From: Sedimentisphaerales bacterium
GTDB taxonomy: Bacteria > Planctomycetota > Phycisphaerae > Sedimentisphaerales > SM23-30
Direction: 5' to 3'
Assembly: GCA_016932145.1 (NCBI GenBank)
Contig: JAFGDI010000167.1
Coordinates: forward strand, 1-8,111
DNA length: 8,111 nt
Positions 6,595 through 8,111 of the stretch are shown here, piece after piece. Under the pieces are notes generated by a model. It saw only the letters and a list, made by a program, of their open reading frames with translations. It made no database searches and was not told where the DNA came from. Both the position numbers and the translations under genes were made by a program. The first letter of the stretch is position 1; every line of letters begins with the position of its first letter.

Positions 6595-8111
6595 TTACTC
6601 GCTAACGGCTTGCACTTTTGCCTTGTTCTCATCTTTGGTTACACGCATCAGCTCTTCCAGTGTACTCCTGCCTTCTCGAATATAACGGAAGGCATCATCA
6701 CGCAACATTCTCATGCCATCTTTCTTAGCCTGAATTGCAATGTCTCTGGGAGTGGCATTTTGCAGCAGCATAGTTCTGATATCTTCGGTAACGACCATTA
6801 TCTCAAAAATACCAGCACGACCACAATAGCCTGTACCCTGACATTCAGAGCAACCGCGACCGCGATATATCTTATCACCAACTTTATCGCCAAATAGCAA
6901 CCTGGCTCTGTCAACTTCAACCTGATCGAGAGGCTCCTTGCATTTCGGGCAGATCAGACGAACTAATCGCTGGGCAATAACCGCCTCCAGCGACGATGAT
7001 ACCAGATAAGGCTCTATGCCCATATCTACCAGACGCACCAGAGCACCAGGAGCATCATTAGTATGCAAGGTCGAAAATACTAAATGGCCGGTCAATGAGG
7101 CCTGTACTGCTATTTCCGCTGTTTCCAGGTCGCGGATCTCTCCAACCAGAATTACATCAGGATCATGACGCAGGATCGAACGCAAGCCCTTAGCAAAGGT
7201 AAGACCTGCCTTATTAGATACCTGTATCTGATTTATGCCATGCAATTGATATTCGATCGGATCTTCAATGGTTATTATCTTTCTGCCAATATCATTTATA
7301 TGACTCAGGGCAGCATAAAGCGTTGTGGTCTTACCACTGCCGGTAGGACCTGTCACCAAAATAATACCATGCGGCTTGGTTAATATCTCTTTGAAAACGC
7401 TAACATCTTCGCCGCCCATACCAATATTTTCCGGGCCTAGCAAAACTGCCCCGCGGTCGAGAATACGCAATACAACCGCCTCGCCATAGAGCATAGGGAT
7501 AATAGAGACTCGAACATCGATCTCTCGACCAGCTAAAACCAGCTTGATTCGACCATCCTGTGGTACGCGTTTTTCCGCTATGTCCAGATGACTGAGTATT
7601 TTTATACGAGAAACAATTGCCGGCTGAAATTGCTTGATCTCCGGCGGTATAGACGCCGCCTGAAGCACTCCATCAATTCGATACCTCACCTGTAATTCAT
7701 GCTCAAATGGCTCTATATGCACATCTGTTGCCCTTGACTCTATCGCTTCTGTCAATATCTGATTGACAAAGCGGATCATCGAAGCCTCGCCGGAATCTTT
7801 TGACAGGTCGTTTTCTTCTTTGTCGCCACGACCAAGATATTCTATTCCCGATTCTCTGGCCTCATCGAACATCGACTGAACTGTATCAGCACCCAAACCC
7901 ATAACTTCTTTAATATATCGACTTATCTCTACACTGCCTGCCAGTGCGATCTCAAATTCGATACCGGCAACCACCCGCAATTCATCTACACCGGTAGTAT
8001 CAAACGGATCGCTCATTATAGCATAATACTTATCGCCTATTTTGGCAGGCATTATCTGCCTTTCCAGTAAAATAGCGGCCGGAAATGCTGATACAAATTT
8101 CGGGTCACGAG
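6595..8111 (-). CDS. gspE: Type II secretion ATPase GspE (5' end beyond window)
   Basis: Hexameric cytoplasmic ATPase that powers pseudopilus assembly in type II secretion. Numbering from the in-frame ATG at 8052, the Walker A motif GPTGSGKT is at residues 235-242, the Asp box TIEDPIEY at 261-268, the Walker B region with GEIRD at 304-308, the His box (GHLVFSTLHTND) at 322-333, and a zinc-type tetracysteine motif at C368/C371 (CPKC) and C401/C404 (CSEC). The tetracysteine is typical of GspE and PilB. Residues from about 88 to 200 match the N2E domain (ATDVHIEP, VRYRIDG, RVPQDGR, DVRVS). Upstream of 8052 the frame stays open to the window edge, and the added residues continue the N-terminal MshEN-type domain that ends near residue 50 (compare ILLERQ, then YYAIMSDPFD). 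The ATG at 8052 is therefore internal and the gene is partial at its 5' end. The stop is TAA at 6595-6597, 15 nt before gspF. PilB of a type IV pilus is a close relative, but the following gsp genes favour GspE. Confidence 0.96.
   Translation of the reverse strand, partial: RDPKFVSAFPAAILLERQIMPAKIGDKYYAIMSDPFDTTGVDELRVVAGIEFEIALAGSVEISRYIKEVMGLGADTVQSMFDEARESGIEYLGRGDKEENDLSKDSGEASMIRFVNQILTEAIESRATDVHIEPFEHELQVRYRIDGVLQAASIPPEIKQFQPAIVSRIKILSHLDIAEKRVPQDGRIKLVLAGREIDVRVSIIPMLYGEAVVLRILDRGAVLLGPENIGMGGEDVSVFKEILTKPHGIILVTGPTGSGKTTTLYAALSHINDIGRKIITIEDPIEYQLHGINQIQVSNKAGLTFAKGLRSILRHDPDVILVGEIRDLETAEIAVQASLTGHLVFSTLHTNDAPGALVRLVDMGIEPYLVSSSLEAVIAQRLVRLICPKCKEPLDQVEVDRARLLFGDKVGDKIYRGRGCSECQGTGYCGRAGIFEIMVVTEDIRTMLLQNATPRDIAIQAKKDGMRMLRDDAFRYIREGRSTLEELMRVTKDENKAKVQAVSE

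Noticed and set aside
37..8111. Possibility that the cluster is a type IV pilus or competence system rather than a T2SS
   Set aside because: GspE/F and the PilM/N/O-like parts are shared with pili, but the GspG calcium tail, the GspK HhH architecture without +5 Glu, and the complete G-H-I-J-K-L-M order are specific to type II secretion.

Overview
This window is almost entirely one minus-strand operon for a type II secretion system (T2SS). It reads from the right edge to the left edge as gspE (5' end cut off) - gspF - gspG - gspH - gspI - gspJ - gspK - gspL - gspM - start of a further gene (cut off). No rRNA, tRNA, CRISPR array, transposon, phage gene or plus-strand gene is supported. The identification is firm because several genes carry diagnostic motifs: the secretion ATPase Walker boxes and tetracysteine motif, the duplicated GspF fold, the calcium-site tail of the major pseudopilin, and four more pseudopilin N-termini. 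They lie in the canonical gsp order.

Organism: a diderm bacterium with moderate GC (roughly mid-40s percent by eye) and frequent ATA isoleucine codons. The GspK protein has an Asp/Asn-rich insert, and pseudopilins with Ala rather than Gly before the prepilin cleavage site are present. From memory of such proteins, both features suggest a Planctomycetes/PVC-type lineage (Phycisphaerae/Sedimentisphaerales-like). This is a family-resemblance inference only, since there is no taxonomic marker gene here.

Layout (minus strand, 5' to 3'): positions 8111-6595 encode the ATPase GspE. Its frame is open to the window edge, so the true start lies outside. Positions 6579-5377 encode the inner-membrane platform protein GspF. 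Positions 5345-4908 encode the major pseudopilin GspG, with the best-placed Shine-Dalgarno in the cluster. Positions 4880-3298 encode the minor pseudopilins GspH, GspI and GspJ, whose reading frames overlap end to start, and GspK follows, also overlapping GspJ. GspL starts at 1995 (a further in-frame ATG at 2058 is rejected as the start). GspM follows after a 54-nt spacer that holds a hairpin. A new ORF begins at position 40 with a 4-nt ATGA overlap and runs off the left edge.

How they work together: GspE hydrolyses ATP at the cytoplasmic face and is anchored by GspL, with GspM and GspF as platform partners. The platform polymerises GspG into a periplasmic pseudopilus capped by GspH, I, J and K, which drives folded exoproteins through an outer-membrane secretin. 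The secretin (GspD), GspC and the prepilin peptidase (GspO/PilD) are not seen here and must be encoded elsewhere or beyond the edges. No promoter or intrinsic terminator is visible, as expected for the interior of a longer transcript. I did not find an undescribed system. The points worth a second look are Ala at -1 in two pseudopilins, the acidic insert of GspK, the ambiguous GspK start, and the alternative hairpins between gspL and gspM.
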